A program made the translations under genes and the position numbers. Shown here one piece after another: positions 9,050-17,579 of a DNA stretch of 64,000 nucleotides (position 1 is its first letter; the number at the start of each line of letters is the position of its first letter). The stretch comes from Marinomonas sp. CT5. GTDB taxonomy: Bacteria > Pseudomonadota > Gammaproteobacteria > Pseudomonadales > Marinomonadaceae. Where the stretch lies: contig NZ_CP025572.1 in the NCBI RefSeq assembly GCF_018336975.1, positions 1,395,810 to 1,459,809 of the forward strand. The letters are read 5' to 3'. Under the pieces are notes generated by a model. That model was not told the DNA's origin, did no database searches, and worked only from the letters and a program-made list of their open reading frames with translations.

Positions 9050-9472
9050 TCTTTTCCTCCTTGAAAGCAATTAAATTTACATAGAGGCATAATACATGCT
9101 TTGCACTTCTTTAGTATCGAGTTAGTGTAATTATTTTATTGTCTTCTTAAGCTTGAAAACCGATTGATAAGGCTTAGTTTATTTAAGAATTTAGAGATAG
9201 TTAACTGGATGTCTTGTCTTTGTAATAACTTTATACCTACTAAAATCCATTTTAATTAGTGGGTGAGTGAGTGGGATCCCTTTTATACAATGGATTGTTA
9301 TGCCTTTAATCCTTAAATATTCTTTACGAAAATTTCAAGATTTGTAAGTTAAGTCCTTTATCGGCTGAAATCTTTATAAAATCAACCCCATTATTCTTTA
9401 CAAAATGTCAGGAAGTTAAAACTGATTCACATGCTTAAATAAGCAGTTCTACTATGAGTCCACAGGCCGCTT
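9050..9472. other. AT-rich intergenic region with the probable left edge of the mobile island
   Basis: No gene was seen here. It contains the promoter region of the sensor kinase gene. It also has two direct copies of ATTCTTTAC at 9319-9327 and 9393-9401; the second continues as CTTTACAAAAT, which recurs inverted at the other side of the island. Confidence 0.45.
9396..9406 (+). repeat. Candidate left inverted repeat of the island
   Basis: CTTTACAAAAT is the exact reverse complement of the sequence at 32847-32857. A related direct copy (ATTCTTTACGAAAA) lies about 75 bases to the left. In AT-rich DNA an 11-base match may be chance. Confidence 0.35.
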
Positions 9473-11806
9473 TTACATAGCATGTTTTGCTAAGGTTTGC
9501 ATGTTGAGTGAACTTGTTTTAAGGCCTGCTCTGTCGAACCTGTAGCGCATATAAGCAGAGATATCATCCTCGTGAGAAGAGACAATCAACTGGCAATGCT
9601 TGAGTTCGCAACGGAGTAGGTCTGTCAAGGAAGCAATGTTGATTTCATCCAGAGATTGTGACGGGTCATCAATCAGGATGAGAGGTACCTTAGCGTAGAC
9701 CTTATTAAGTGAAAGAAAGAAGGCAAGACTAAGAGCGGACACCTGGCCAGAACTCATAGACATGACTGCGTCGTGTTCAGATTTTTCGGCAGTCAGAAAT
9801 CTCAACTGTGTACCCTCTCGGCTCTCGATAAACAGACCGAGGCCGCGCTGGTAGTTTTGGATCAGCCTGCCACTGTAGATGTGGAATATGAATTCGATAG
9901 CCGAAATTGTCTGATCGGTATAATTCTGCTCTGTTTTCTTCAGTGTGCTGCGGAGCTTTTCAATTTTACCTTGTGCTTTTTGAGCCGCCAGGATTTCTTT
10001 TTCGATAAGCTTAAGATCGGAAATACAGGTTTGGAGCCGAGAGTTTTGAGCCTCGTTTGCTTTAATCGATATGTACTGCTCTTTGTTCTTTAGATCTTCA
10101 GCCGTTATTATGTAGAAATCCTGCAGGTCTTTGAAGGCGCTGTTTGTTGTTTCTCGCCAGTCCTCCGGCAGTGCTAAAGCATCAGCTTCAACCTGTTTTT
10201 TATTCCTTAGAATCGCTTTGAGCTTTTCAAGTCGCTCATTTACTACATCATCACTTTCCGTAAATGAGTCAGTAAATTGAATATTGTCGTTTTTCAACTT
10301 CTCCATTAGCTGGGTTATTGCTGGGAGCCGAAGCTTAATTTTGGTCAGCTCTGCATGAAGATTTGGTTTAAATGTAGGCTTGAGAGCCTTCAATCTGTCT
10401 TGGATAGGGATGTCGATGAGCTTCAGCTCAGCGTCCATAGCAGCGATTAGGTTAACTAGGTCCTTACCATCCTTGCTTAGTGATTCAGAGATCTGCTTGG
10501 TTCTTTCTTCAATGGCATCCACCATCGATTTGTGATCTTCCCAGTCAGTGCCACAGAGAGGGCACAACTGATCATCTGGATAGGACTTCTTGTGTTCATC
10601 AATCAGCTGCCTTTTCAGGTGTTCCAACTCGGCTATAACGTTCGCATTGGCGCTGCTTTTTTCGCTTAGGCTGTTTCGGGATTCAATTTGTAACTCAAAC
10701 CACTCAAGGCGCCCATCCGCCCAGTTTGGTAGTGATTGGGCTTCTTCGACCTTGATCATCGAGGCTCCGCGCTTGATGGTGGCCGCTGAACGATTCAGTT
10801 CATTGATCCCCTTCTTAATGACTTCAAGCCCATCAAGCTTCTCAAGGTCTTTACCGAACTGAGCTAAGCTTCTCAGAGATTCTTCGTTACGTTCGATGTC
10901 GGCATCAATTGCCTCGTTGTGAACCCTGGTTTTTATCGTGGCTTTGAGCGGTAAAAGGGCAATAATTTTGCGAACTGATTCCAGGTAGGCAGCATGATCT
11001 GATGCTGAGTATGTTGAGAATAGAATCTCCTTGTCCCATATTGGTTGGGCATCAGTCGTTGAGAGTTTTTTGTACTCAATTATCCCAGTCTCTGCCTGCA
11101 ATGTATCTTTTAGTGTGGCTATCTCTTCTTTAAGTGATAAAGCTTTTGCCGCGTATTCAGGATTGTTGATGTACCTTGTGAGTTTATTGTATATGGTGTT
11201 ACAGCTTTCGATCTCAGTTTCGATATCGCTGATGTTGAAGAGGTTTCCTAGTTTATCCTTACGTTCGTCTACCCGAGTGTGTAACAGCCTGTTTTGCCCT
11301 TGCTCCAGATAGTTAAGGAAGGAAAAGTTCTCCCTGAAATTTTTTCCGAAAATTTCATCAAGGAAGTTGTTGTCGCGCTGATTGATCTCCGTGAAGTCGG
11401 ACGACTCGAACTCTGGTAACTCGTAAAGTTTGAAGTTTTCGTACTTGTCCGCACGATTGTTTACTGGTTTTTTGAATATCGCGGCTGGGCAATGTCTGGC
11501 CAAAGCAAGTTTGCGATCATCGTTAATGAATTCAATTTTAATGCATAGGTCGTTATCGCCGGAGCGACTGTTCCAGAATAGATTGTCCGCGTAATTTCTC
11601 TTGTTACTGGTTAATAATGTATCGAATAGGTTTTGTATTCGATTGATCTGGCCGGTCAGCAGTAGTTCAATTGCGTCGAAGATACTTGTTTTACCATAGC
11701 CGTTAGGTCCATCCAGAGTTAGCAAGGACGATTCGCCAAGATCTAAGTAGATATGCTTGAATGCTTTGAAGCTAGAGACTTCAATCTTGGATATTTTCCA
11801 TTTCAT
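9473..11806 (-). CDS. SMC/Rad50-like ATPase of a Lamassu/Ddm (ABC-3C) defence system
   Basis: This is a 777-residue SMC-like ATPase. Walker A is GPNGYGKT at residues 33-40, a zinc-hook motif CPLC is at 415-418 in the middle of two coiled-coil arms, the ABC signature MSSGQVSALS is near 685, and Walker B ILIDDPSQSLDE ends near 721. In Lamassu (LmuB) and V. cholerae DdmC the homologous ATPase senses phage or plasmid DNA ends or structures and releases a nuclease partner. It is the last gene of a three-gene operon, overlapping the one before by 26 bases. RecF/RecN-type repair roles are the alternative, made less likely by the two partners. Confidence 0.88.
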   Translation of the reverse strand: MKWKISKIEVSSFKAFKHIYLDLGESSLLTLDGPNGYGKTSIFDAIELLLTGQINRIQNLFDTLLTSNKRNYADNLFWNSRSGDNDLCIKIEFINDDRKLALARHCPAAIFKKPVNNRADKYENFKLYELPEFESSDFTEINQRDNNFLDEIFGKNFRENFSFLNYLEQGQNRLLHTRVDERKDKLGNLFNISDIETEIESCNTIYNKLTRYINNPEYAAKALSLKEEIATLKDTLQAETGIIEYKKLSTTDAQPIWDKEILFSTYSASDHAAYLESVRKIIALLPLKATIKTRVHNEAIDADIERNEESLRSLAQFGKDLEKLDGLEVIKKGINELNRSAATIKRGASMIKVEEAQSLPNWADGRLEWFELQIESRNSLSEKSSANANVIAELEHLKRQLIDEHKKSYPDDQLCPLCGTDWEDHKSMVDAIEERTKQISESLSKDGKDLVNLIAAMDAELKLIDIPIQDRLKALKPTFKPNLHAELTKIKLRLPAITQLMEKLKNDNIQFTDSFTESDDVVNERLEKLKAILRNKKQVEADALALPEDWRETTNSAFKDLQDFYIITAEDLKNKEQYISIKANEAQNSRLQTCISDLKLIEKEILAAQKAQGKIEKLRSTLKKTEQNYTDQTISAIEFIFHIYSGRLIQNYQRGLGLFIESREGTQLRFLTAEKSEHDAVMSMSSGQVSALSLAFFLSLNKVYAKVPLILIDDPSQSLDEINIASLTDLLRCELKHCQLIVSSHEDDISAYMRYRFDRAGLKTSSLNMQTLAKHAM

Positions 11807-12446
11807 GGTTAATCATTTCCTTGATAATTGCGTCGGCGTTTTTGTTTGTGACTTTCTGGATAGTCGAATACGTATCGTTCAAGTCGGCTTCAGCAACGGC
11901 CTCAGTTGCTTGTAACCTCAATGACACAAGATTTCCTTGATGGCTAGGTAGCACTAGGAAAGGAAGTTTGATAAAGGTCTTCGCAGCGAAGCTGTATTGT
12001 GTGGCGACAAGGGGGTTTTCTTTGTAATTAAGAAATTCCTTTTTGTCAGCAATAACAGTCTCAAGTTTTTCATAGGTGAAATTGGAGAGAGCGCTTTCTT
12101 CCGCAATGCTGTAGTAGAGGACATATTTTTTATAAAAATGCGGGTCTTCCTCAATTGCGAAGATTTCTTCTTCGTGATCCTTGAACTCGGCCAGAACGTC
12201 AAGGCGATGAATGCAAATCAGATCGCAATTCTTCTTGAAGCTTGGGTTCCTGAGAAAGTCCTCAGGAGCAAGTTGATTGATTCGGTTATTCAGCTCGGCT
12301 GGGTCAGGGAGGTCGTCAAGATTATGTACGACTGCGAATCTGATAGCTGATCCAGATTCACGAACATAAAAGCTTGTGGTGTCCATTTCACATTTACTTA
12401 CAAAGCCATGGCTAACAAGTGCTTCATCAATAAGCTGTTTTATCAT
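11781..12446 (-). CDS. Middle component of a Lamassu/Ddm (ABC-3C) defence system
   Basis: This is a 221-residue protein without a recognised catalytic motif, probably mixed alpha/beta. Its position between a nuclease-like gene and an SMC-like ATPase, with overlaps of 20 and 26 bases, is that of the ABC-3C middle component, called LmuC or DdmB in characterised systems. In those systems the small subunit bridges the ATPase and the effector. The assignment rests mainly on context. Confidence 0.7.
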   Translation of the reverse strand: MIKQLIDEALVSHGFVSKCEMDTTSFYVRESGSAIRFAVVHNLDDLPDPAELNNRINQLAPEDFLRNPSFKKNCDLICIHRLDVLAEFKDHEEEIFAIEEDPHFYKKYVLYYSIAEESALSNFTYEKLETVIADKKEFLNYKENPLVATQYSFAAKTFIKLPFLVLPSHQGNLVSLRLQATEAVAEADLNDTYSTIQKVTNKNADAIIKEMINHEMENIQD

Positions 12447-13665
12447 TCAGTCGTCCCTCAGCGTCGTCTTTTGTCATTACGCTAATGCATAGCGACTTGG
12501 TGATGTTGCTTTCAAGCTTCTCAGTGGCAGGTTTGTTATTGAAATCATCTGAGTTTGTGAATTTTGTATTAAAGGTGAATGAGTCTTCTGCTTTACTAGC
12601 AATTAGATGGTTGTACTCAAAAAGTAGTCTCAGCAGATCCCCGTTGTTTTTCATTTCACGGATCATATCAGACTCACACTCTTCGCTTTCATCTACGTCA
12701 AGAGCGGTAGGCACGTAGAATCGATTTTCTCCGTCAAGATAGTGTGGGAGATAGTTATGGTTGAATATGGGCTCTGCTGAAATAGCCTGGATAAGCTTAG
12801 TGTATCGCCTGATATCGTTAGTCTGAACGTCTTGAAACCGCTCGGATGGCTTCATCATCTGGCATAAGGTCTTTAATTCGTTGATGTGCGTTTCGCGAAT
12901 GTGCTCACACAGACCCCTGGCTCTTTCATAAGTGGCGTCACTCATTGTTGGTAGCGCCTGATCCAGTCTTTCTTCTAGGTGAGTTTGGAGCCTGGCCTTT
13001 AATTCAACTGCATAGTAGTCCCTATTCTGATAAGGATTTTCGGTCAGCAGGTCATTTAAAATATCTCTGGCCTTAATACGGCCCTCGTATGCGGCTTTAT
13101 TTTCTGAGAGCCCATCAACTTGATTTAACTTGTGGTTATGTACTGCCGTGGTGCTTATTTTTTCTGACAGTAAACAGTAGTTAAAATTGATAAGGTTATC
13201 ACTGGCAGTGATGAACTGTTTCTCGCATATTTTTTTTATGAGTTCTTTGGTCTGCCCTTCAATTTCACCCAGCCCGCAATGATAGTAGTCTCCGTAACGG
13301 TAGAATTTTACTGTTTCTCCGCTAGCGCCTTTATGATCATCAGTATTGTTTAGCTGGACAGATACGTGAAAGTAACGAGTCGTCCCCTTTATTTTGTCAT
13401 GTTCGATTAAAGTGGATTGTTCCAATGCTGCGGTGTAGCCACTTCGATATTTACTTATCTTTGCTTTGACTTGATGGGCGGAGTGTAGTTTTTCATTTTT
13501 ATAAATAGCGAAGTCGTCACTACTGTCTAGCTGAAGTTCGAAATCTAATTCTCCATCGTGAATAAGCTTAAGCGAGTGATATAGCGCAATTTTCCCTTGA
13601 TAAACGAAGCCGCTCCACGAGGATACGGCGCTGGCTGGATATTTTTCATCATCTTCTTGACTCAC
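12427..13665 (-). CDS. Cap4-like nuclease effector of a Lamassu/Ddm (ABC-3C) system
   Basis: This is a 412-residue protein and the first gene of the operon. The N-terminus has the pattern of the Cap4/DUF4297 double-strand DNA endonuclease domain (PD-(D/E)XK fold): WSGFVYQGKIALY at residues 17-29, acidic residues in LDSSDDF around 47-52, and HQVKAK at 64-69, which supplies the Q-x-K signature. The remaining 300 residues would be the system-specific C-terminal domain. In LmuA/DdmA this subunit cuts DNA when the ATPase is activated. An AAGGAG ribosome site precedes the ATG. It may be the toxic arm of an abortive response. Confidence 0.78.
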   Translation of the reverse strand: MSQEDDEKYPASAVSSWSGFVYQGKIALYHSLKLIHDGELDFELQLDSSDDFAIYKNEKLHSAHQVKAKISKYRSGYTAALEQSTLIEHDKIKGTTRYFHVSVQLNNTDDHKGASGETVKFYRYGDYYHCGLGEIEGQTKELIKKICEKQFITASDNLINFNYCLLSEKISTTAVHNHKLNQVDGLSENKAAYEGRIKARDILNDLLTENPYQNRDYYAVELKARLQTHLEERLDQALPTMSDATYERARGLCEHIRETHINELKTLCQMMKPSERFQDVQTNDIRRYTKLIQAISAEPIFNHNYLPHYLDGENRFYVPTALDVDESEECESDMIREMKNNGDLLRLLFEYNHLIASKAEDSFTFNTKFTNSDDFNNKPATEKLESNITKSLCISVMTKDDAEGRLNDKTAY

Positions 13666-13827
13666 ATGAACTCCTTTTACTGTTAGCGAGCAGCCAGTGT
13701 TGCGGAATTATATATTATAGTATTTCAAGGTATTTGCGTACGAGAAGTGTTCTTAGATAAACCCTTAATGGAATAGTTGTCAACTGAATAAACTGTCTAC
13801 AAGATACCACTAGTAAAGATCAAGCAA

Positions 13828-14205
13828 CTATAAATCTTTAATATCTATAGCAATCTCATGTGAGTTTTTACGCTGTTCTACGACTTTTTCTAACTCTAAG
13901 TCTTCCAACTTCTCCAGCTCAGTGATTAATGCTTTCTTGGAATTATCATCCAAGCGGGAAATCAAGCACGCCAGTTCAGCACTTAGGTCGTCCTCACACA
14001 AAAAGTAGTTCAGAGGGACATTGAGTTCTTGAGCAATTTTTCTCAAAGTCTCGACATCAGGAACATGTCGTCCCTTTTCATAGTGGTTCATACGGCCGCT
14101 GGCAGAGCTTTCGTCCATACCGATTTTTATCCCAAGTTCTTTCTGGGATATGCCGATTTTATTGCGAGCTTGCTTAAGTCGCCGTGGTATTGGGTTATCT
14201 GACAA
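13828..14205 (-). CDS. XRE-family HTH repressor
   Basis: This is a 125-residue regulator with an N-terminal XRE-type helix-turn-helix (RLKQARNKIGISQKELGIKI, then SGRMNHYEKGRHVPDVETL). The C-terminal half is acidic and helical and probably serves dimerisation. The start codon appears to be TTG. It is transcribed divergently from the HTH/helicase operon, with two palindromic operators between them, so it probably represses both promoters. It lies upstream of the Lamassu-like operon on the same strand but is separated from it by about 160 bases. Confidence 0.87.
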   Translation of the reverse strand: MSDNPIPRRLKQARNKIGISQKELGIKIGMDESSASGRMNHYEKGRHVPDVETLRKIAQELNVPLNYFLCEDDLSAELACLISRLDDNSKKALITELEKLEDLELEKVVEQRKNSHEIAIDIKDL

Positions 14206-14232
14206 AATAGTTTCATCTTTAAAGTCTCATGT

Positions 14233-14249
14233 ACTTAGATTGTCTAAGT
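14233..14249. promoter_or_regulatory. Operator 1 of the XRE repressor
   Basis: ACTTAG-N5-CTAAGT is a perfect 6-base dyad in the 100-base divergent promoter region. The same dyad recurs 34 bases away. Confidence 0.7.
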
Positions 14250-14265
14250 TTTACTTATTTCTGTA

Positions 14266-14284
14266 TACTTAGCAATCCTAAGTA
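14266..14284. promoter_or_regulatory. Operator 2 of the XRE repressor
   Basis: TACTTAG-N5-CTAAGTA is a perfect 7-base dyad with the same half-site as operator 1. Centre-to-centre distance is 34 bases, about three helical turns, which fits cooperative binding. A TATACT element overlaps its left part and may be a -10 box. Confidence 0.7.
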
Positions 14285-14305
14285 TTTAGTTTTTGAGACA
14301 CAAAC

Positions 14306-14833
14306 ATGACATCTAAACCATTTTCTTTGAATAAACAGTTCAAAGAACTCTTGCAACGCGTGGAAGGAACCAGCATCAGACGAAAAGAACTCATTCAATT
14401 AGCATCAAGTACAACAGACCTAGACATAGTCCAATCTACTAGACTAGTAGCAAGGAACGTGAGCAGGCTGACATCTAAAGGCCTCCTGAGTGCCAGTGGA
14501 GAGCGAAACGCTCGAACCTACCACCTTACTTCTGAATTGATTTTAATGCTAAACAGAAGCTCTCGTGAGCCGTCAGACGAAGAAACTATAGATACAAGTC
14601 AAAGCTCAAATGAGGTGCATCTTCTAGATGAAGAAAAGAAAGCCAATGCTGAATTAAAACTACTGTTGGGAGAGATTGATGCTTATCAGGAATATTTAGG
14701 ACTATTCCCACATAAGCGACCAGCTATTTTGAAATTGCTAGATGAGTCTAGAGAGAAAGCGACAAGGTTCTACGGTCGATTAAACGCCATCAAAAAAATT
14801 ATTAAATCAACTCAGCCTGAGGGGAATGTCTAA
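14306..14833 (+). CDS. Winged-helix-like protein of unknown function, helicase partner
   Basis: This is a 175-residue protein. Residues 1-80 look like a winged-helix DNA-binding fold (RKELIQLASSTTDLDIVQSTR, then LVARNVSRLTSKGLLSASGE), with the typical S-x-L-x-x-K-G-L recognition helix and wing. Residues 100-170 are helical and likely coiled coil. It is the first gene of an operon controlled by the XRE repressor, and its stop overlaps the start of the helicase gene by one base. I do not recognise the family. It could be a regulator, or a DNA-binding subunit that loads the helicase. Confidence 0.6.
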   Translation: MTSKPFSLNKQFKELLQRVEGTSIRRKELIQLASSTTDLDIVQSTRLVARNVSRLTSKGLLSASGERNARTYHLTSELILMLNRSSREPSDEETIDTSQSSNEVHLLDEEKKANAELKLLLGEIDAYQEYLGLFPHKRPAILKLLDESREKATRFYGRLNAIKKIIKSTQPEGNV

Positions 14834-15198
14834 TGCTTAGGACATGGCAAGAACAGTGCCTCTCTCAAGCTAAAACATCTTATAGAAAACAGTCTCAATT
14901 CTTAGTATTGGCTTCCCCTGGTGCAGGTAAAACCCTGCTTGCTGCGTATATAGCAAAAGCTCTTATCAACAATGGAGATATCGACTATGTAGTATGCTTT
15001 TCCCCTTCTCGAATCGTTTCACAGAGTATCGAAGAAACATTTGAAAAAACATTGAAGCGAAAGTTTAATGGCAGACTTGGGGCAATCGGAGCATCTCGCA
15101 CTTATCACTCTCTTAGTAACGCAGCTGAGCTAATTGAATAGCCACTAGTTAGCTAGACACCTTTTAGTTAGATAAAATGATCTAAGTGAGAGGTATTT

Positions 15199-15477
15199 AT
15201 GAGCAAAGTACGTTACCCAGAACAATTCAAAATTGAAGCGGTTAAGCAAGTGACAGAAGCAGGCTTTAGTGTTGCTGAAGTCGCTAATCGCTTAGGCACC
15301 ACCACCCACAGTTTATACGCTTGGATTAAACGATATGGCCCAGAGGCAGAATCTTTTGCAGAGGCCTCTGCTGAGTCGAGCGAGATTCTTCGTCTTCGAA
15401 AAGAACTCAAACGAGTAACGGAAGAGCGCGACCTGTTAAAAAAAGCCGCGGCGTACTTCGCAAGCCACCCAGACTAA
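15199..15477 (+). CDS. IS3-family transposase OrfA
   Basis: This is a 92-residue DNA-binding protein with a helix-turn-helix (FSVAEVANRLGTTTHSLYAW) followed by a leucine-zipper-like helix (ILRLRKELKRVTEERDLLKK). It is the regulator and N-terminal part of the OrfAB transposase. A slippery heptamer-like run (A AAA AAG type within TTAAAAAAAGCC at 15436-15447) near its end allows -1 frameshifting into orfB. Confidence 0.93.
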   Translation: MSKVRYPEQFKIEAVKQVTEAGFSVAEVANRLGTTTHSLYAWIKRYGPEAESFAEASAESSEILRLRKELKRVTEERDLLKKAAAYFASHPD

Positions 15478-16355
15478 GATACGCCTTTATCAGGGATCAC
15501 AGTGTCGATTTTTCAGTAAGACGACTATGCAATCTCTTCGATGTTCACCCTAGTGGCTATTATGTTTGGCTGAAAGAGCCAAAATCAAAGCTGGCTAAGG
15601 AAAATGAGAGGCTAACAGGTCTTGTCAAACAACTGTGGCTGGAGTCGGGTTGTGTCTACGGTTATCGAAAGATCTATCACGACCTGAGATCCTTGAATGA
15701 ATCTTGTGGTATTAATCGAGTGCATTATCTGATGCGAAGAGCAGGACTCAAGGCTCAAGTGGGTTACCGCAAGCCTAGGGCTCGTACAGGAGAAACACAT
15801 ACGATAGCTAGCAATGTGCTTGAAAGGCAGTTTAATCCAGAAAGCCCGAATACAGCTTGGGTTACTGATATTACGTATATCCGAACTCATGAAGGCTGGC
15901 TGTATTTATCCGTCGTACTCGATCTCTATTCGCGTCGAATAATAGGCTGGAGTATGGGCCCGAGAATGGTGAAAGAACTTGTTCTTGATTCACTGATAAT
16001 GGCGGTATGGAGAAGAAAGCCAAAGCATAGGGTGACGATTCACTCAGACCAAGGCAGTCAGTTCACAAGCTATGATTGGCACAGTTTTTTGGACGATCAC
16101 AACTTACAAGCCAGTATGAGTCGACGAGGGAACTGCCATGACAATGCTGTTGCTGAAAGCTTTTTCCAGCTTTTAAAGAGAGAACGAGTGAAGCGGAAGA
16201 TTTACTCGACAAGGAGCGAAGCAAAACAAGACATTTTTAATTATATCGAAATGTTTTATAACCCTGTCAGACGCCACAGTGCCAATGATATGCTGTCACC
16301 TGTTGAGTATGAAAAACTGTTCGAAAAGATGATTGAGAAGTGTCTACTGAACTAG
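15441..16355 (+). CDS. IS3-family transposase OrfB (expressed by -1 frameshift)
   Basis: This is the DDE-type catalytic part of the transposase. Reading in the -1 frame from the slippery run gives an open frame with RYAFIRDHS, HPSGYYVWLK and GYRKIYHDLR ahead of the catalytic core. The core residues are in WVTDITYI (D), HSDQGSQFTS (D) and NCHDNAVAESFFQLLK (E). No independent ATG start is seen before 15693, so OrfAB fusion by frameshift is the likely product. Confidence 0.9.
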   Translation, partial: KSRGVLRKPPRLRYAFIRDHSVDFSVRRLCNLFDVHPSGYYVWLKEPKSKLAKENERLTGLVKQLWLESGCVYGYRKIYHDLRSLNESCGINRVHYLMRRAGLKAQVGYRKPRARTGETHTIASNVLERQFNPESPNTAWVTDITYIRTHEGWLYLSVVLDLYSRRIIGWSMGPRMVKELVLDSLIMAVWRRKPKHRVTIHSDQGSQFTSYDWHSFLDDHNLQASMSRRGNCHDNAVAESFFQLLKRERVKRKIYSTRSEAKQDIFNYIEMFYNPVRRHSANDMLSPVEYEKLFEKMIEKCLLN

Positions 16356-17205
16356 TGGCGATTCATACTCGTATGATCTTGTTGATGCAATAAAAGACAA
16401 AGTCTGTCGGATGCCTCAGATCACCGCAATTGATATTGAAAAAGTAACAGTAAAAGGGTTAGGTAAATTTGAAACCTACACTAGTTTGCAGTCATTGCTA
16501 AACGAGGGTGAAGTAAGCTATCAAACTGTGATCAGACATCCTGAAGTCATCAAACACTTACTTTCATTAAGCGTTCATCGGCTGAATATTCTTAGAAAGA
16601 GCTCATCTAATGCTGGCGGCTTAATAGTCGCATCTTCATACGAACATGCTTTACAGATTCAATCCATTCTATTGGACCTCTTCAATAAAGAGTCTACTTT
16701 AGTATCCTGTAGGCATGATGACTCACCAGAGCTTATTAACCGTTTCCGTAAAAACAACAGCGAATGGATAATCAGTATTGCCATGATCAGCGAAGGGACA
16801 GACATACCAAGGCTGCAAGTTTGCTGTAGTCTTACCGATGTCACTACTGAACTTTACTTCCGTCAGATCCTTGGGCGCATCATACGAATGACCAAAGATC
16901 AGCCACCTATCGCTAATATGTACATGTTGGCAGAGCCAAACTTGGTGGAGTTCGCAGAGCGGCTGAACAAAGCAATCCCCGGCACTTACAACTATCAAAA
17001 AACAGAAGAATTGCTGAATAGTATAGACACTCCAGACTCAAAAAATGGTGGTAGTCGAAACTCATACAGAGACGACGTTTTGCAACCCGAGACTGATCTT
17101 GGTGAATTTATCTTGAGTAACGATCATGATCTATTGAAACAGACATGCTTGAATGAACTGACAATGTCTTCATTCAGATCGAAAATCATTTCTTACTATT
17201 TATAG

Positions 17206-17579
17206 GAATTCGCCACTCTTGAAATCCCGCCTCATTTTTGGTCGAAAAATCGTGCTTTCTCCCTTGTGACAAAAATTCACTTGGTCATTACCCCACAACT
17301 CAGATTTAATAAAAAACCTCACAAATCAATTATATGATTAATTTTTAGAAGATGAAGCTTTGTTGTTTTATGTCATACCTCTATAGGAAAGTAGCCAATT
17401 ATAAGAAAACATATAATTTATAAGAAAAAATATAATTGCATATAATTGGTATACTAAAAGAGGGATGAGTCGAGTGGTAAAATAATCTGACATAACTCTC
17501 GGCATTATTTGCTCTATGTAATTTGAATTATTGTAGCTTCCTGTTAGAGTAAAAACCTTCAAGATTATCAGGGTTCACT
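17206..17579. other. AT-rich non-coding stretch ahead of the DUF4365 gene
   Basis: No gene was recognised in these 374 bases. Repeated TATAATT-like strings at 17409-17450 could form a promoter for either direction. The downstream gene has an AGGG ribosome site. Confidence 0.5.

Larger units (their letters stand above)
15141..16359 (+). mobile_element. IS3-family insertion sequence, apparently complete
   Basis: The element is about 1,219 bases long. Imperfect terminal inverted repeats are GCCACTAGTT..TAGACAC at the left end and the reverse complement of GCCACTAGTT..TAGACAC at the right end. It carries orfA and orfB in a -1 frame arrangement. No direct target repeat is seen (left flank AATA, right flank GATT). 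The transposase stop codon lies within the right repeat. Both reading frames are intact, so it may still be active. Confidence 0.87.
14833..17205 (+). pseudogene. Superfamily 2 DEAD/DEAH-type helicase, broken by an IS3-family insertion and a deletion
   Basis: The N-terminal piece (14833-15141) has the helicase Walker A motif ASPGAGKT at about residues 29-36 and ends just after TYHSL. The C-terminal piece resumes in frame directly at the right IS edge (16360, D-S-Y-S-Y-D-L-V-D-A-I) and contains helicase motif V (SEGTDIPRL) and motif VI (RQILGRIIRMT). The DEAD/DEAH box (motif II) and motif III are missing from both pieces. About 100 residues are therefore lost, so excision of the IS would not restore the gene. 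No target duplication flanks the IS, which fits an adjacent deletion. The operon is inactive in this strain. Confidence 0.85.

Noticed and set aside
15141..16359. Idea that the helicase could be rebuilt by IS excision
   Set aside because: Motifs II and III are absent from both flanks and there is no target duplication, so sequence has been deleted.
17368..17562. Small minus-strand open frame upstream of the DUF4365 gene
   Set aside because: Short, AT-driven composition and no ribosome site; probably chance.
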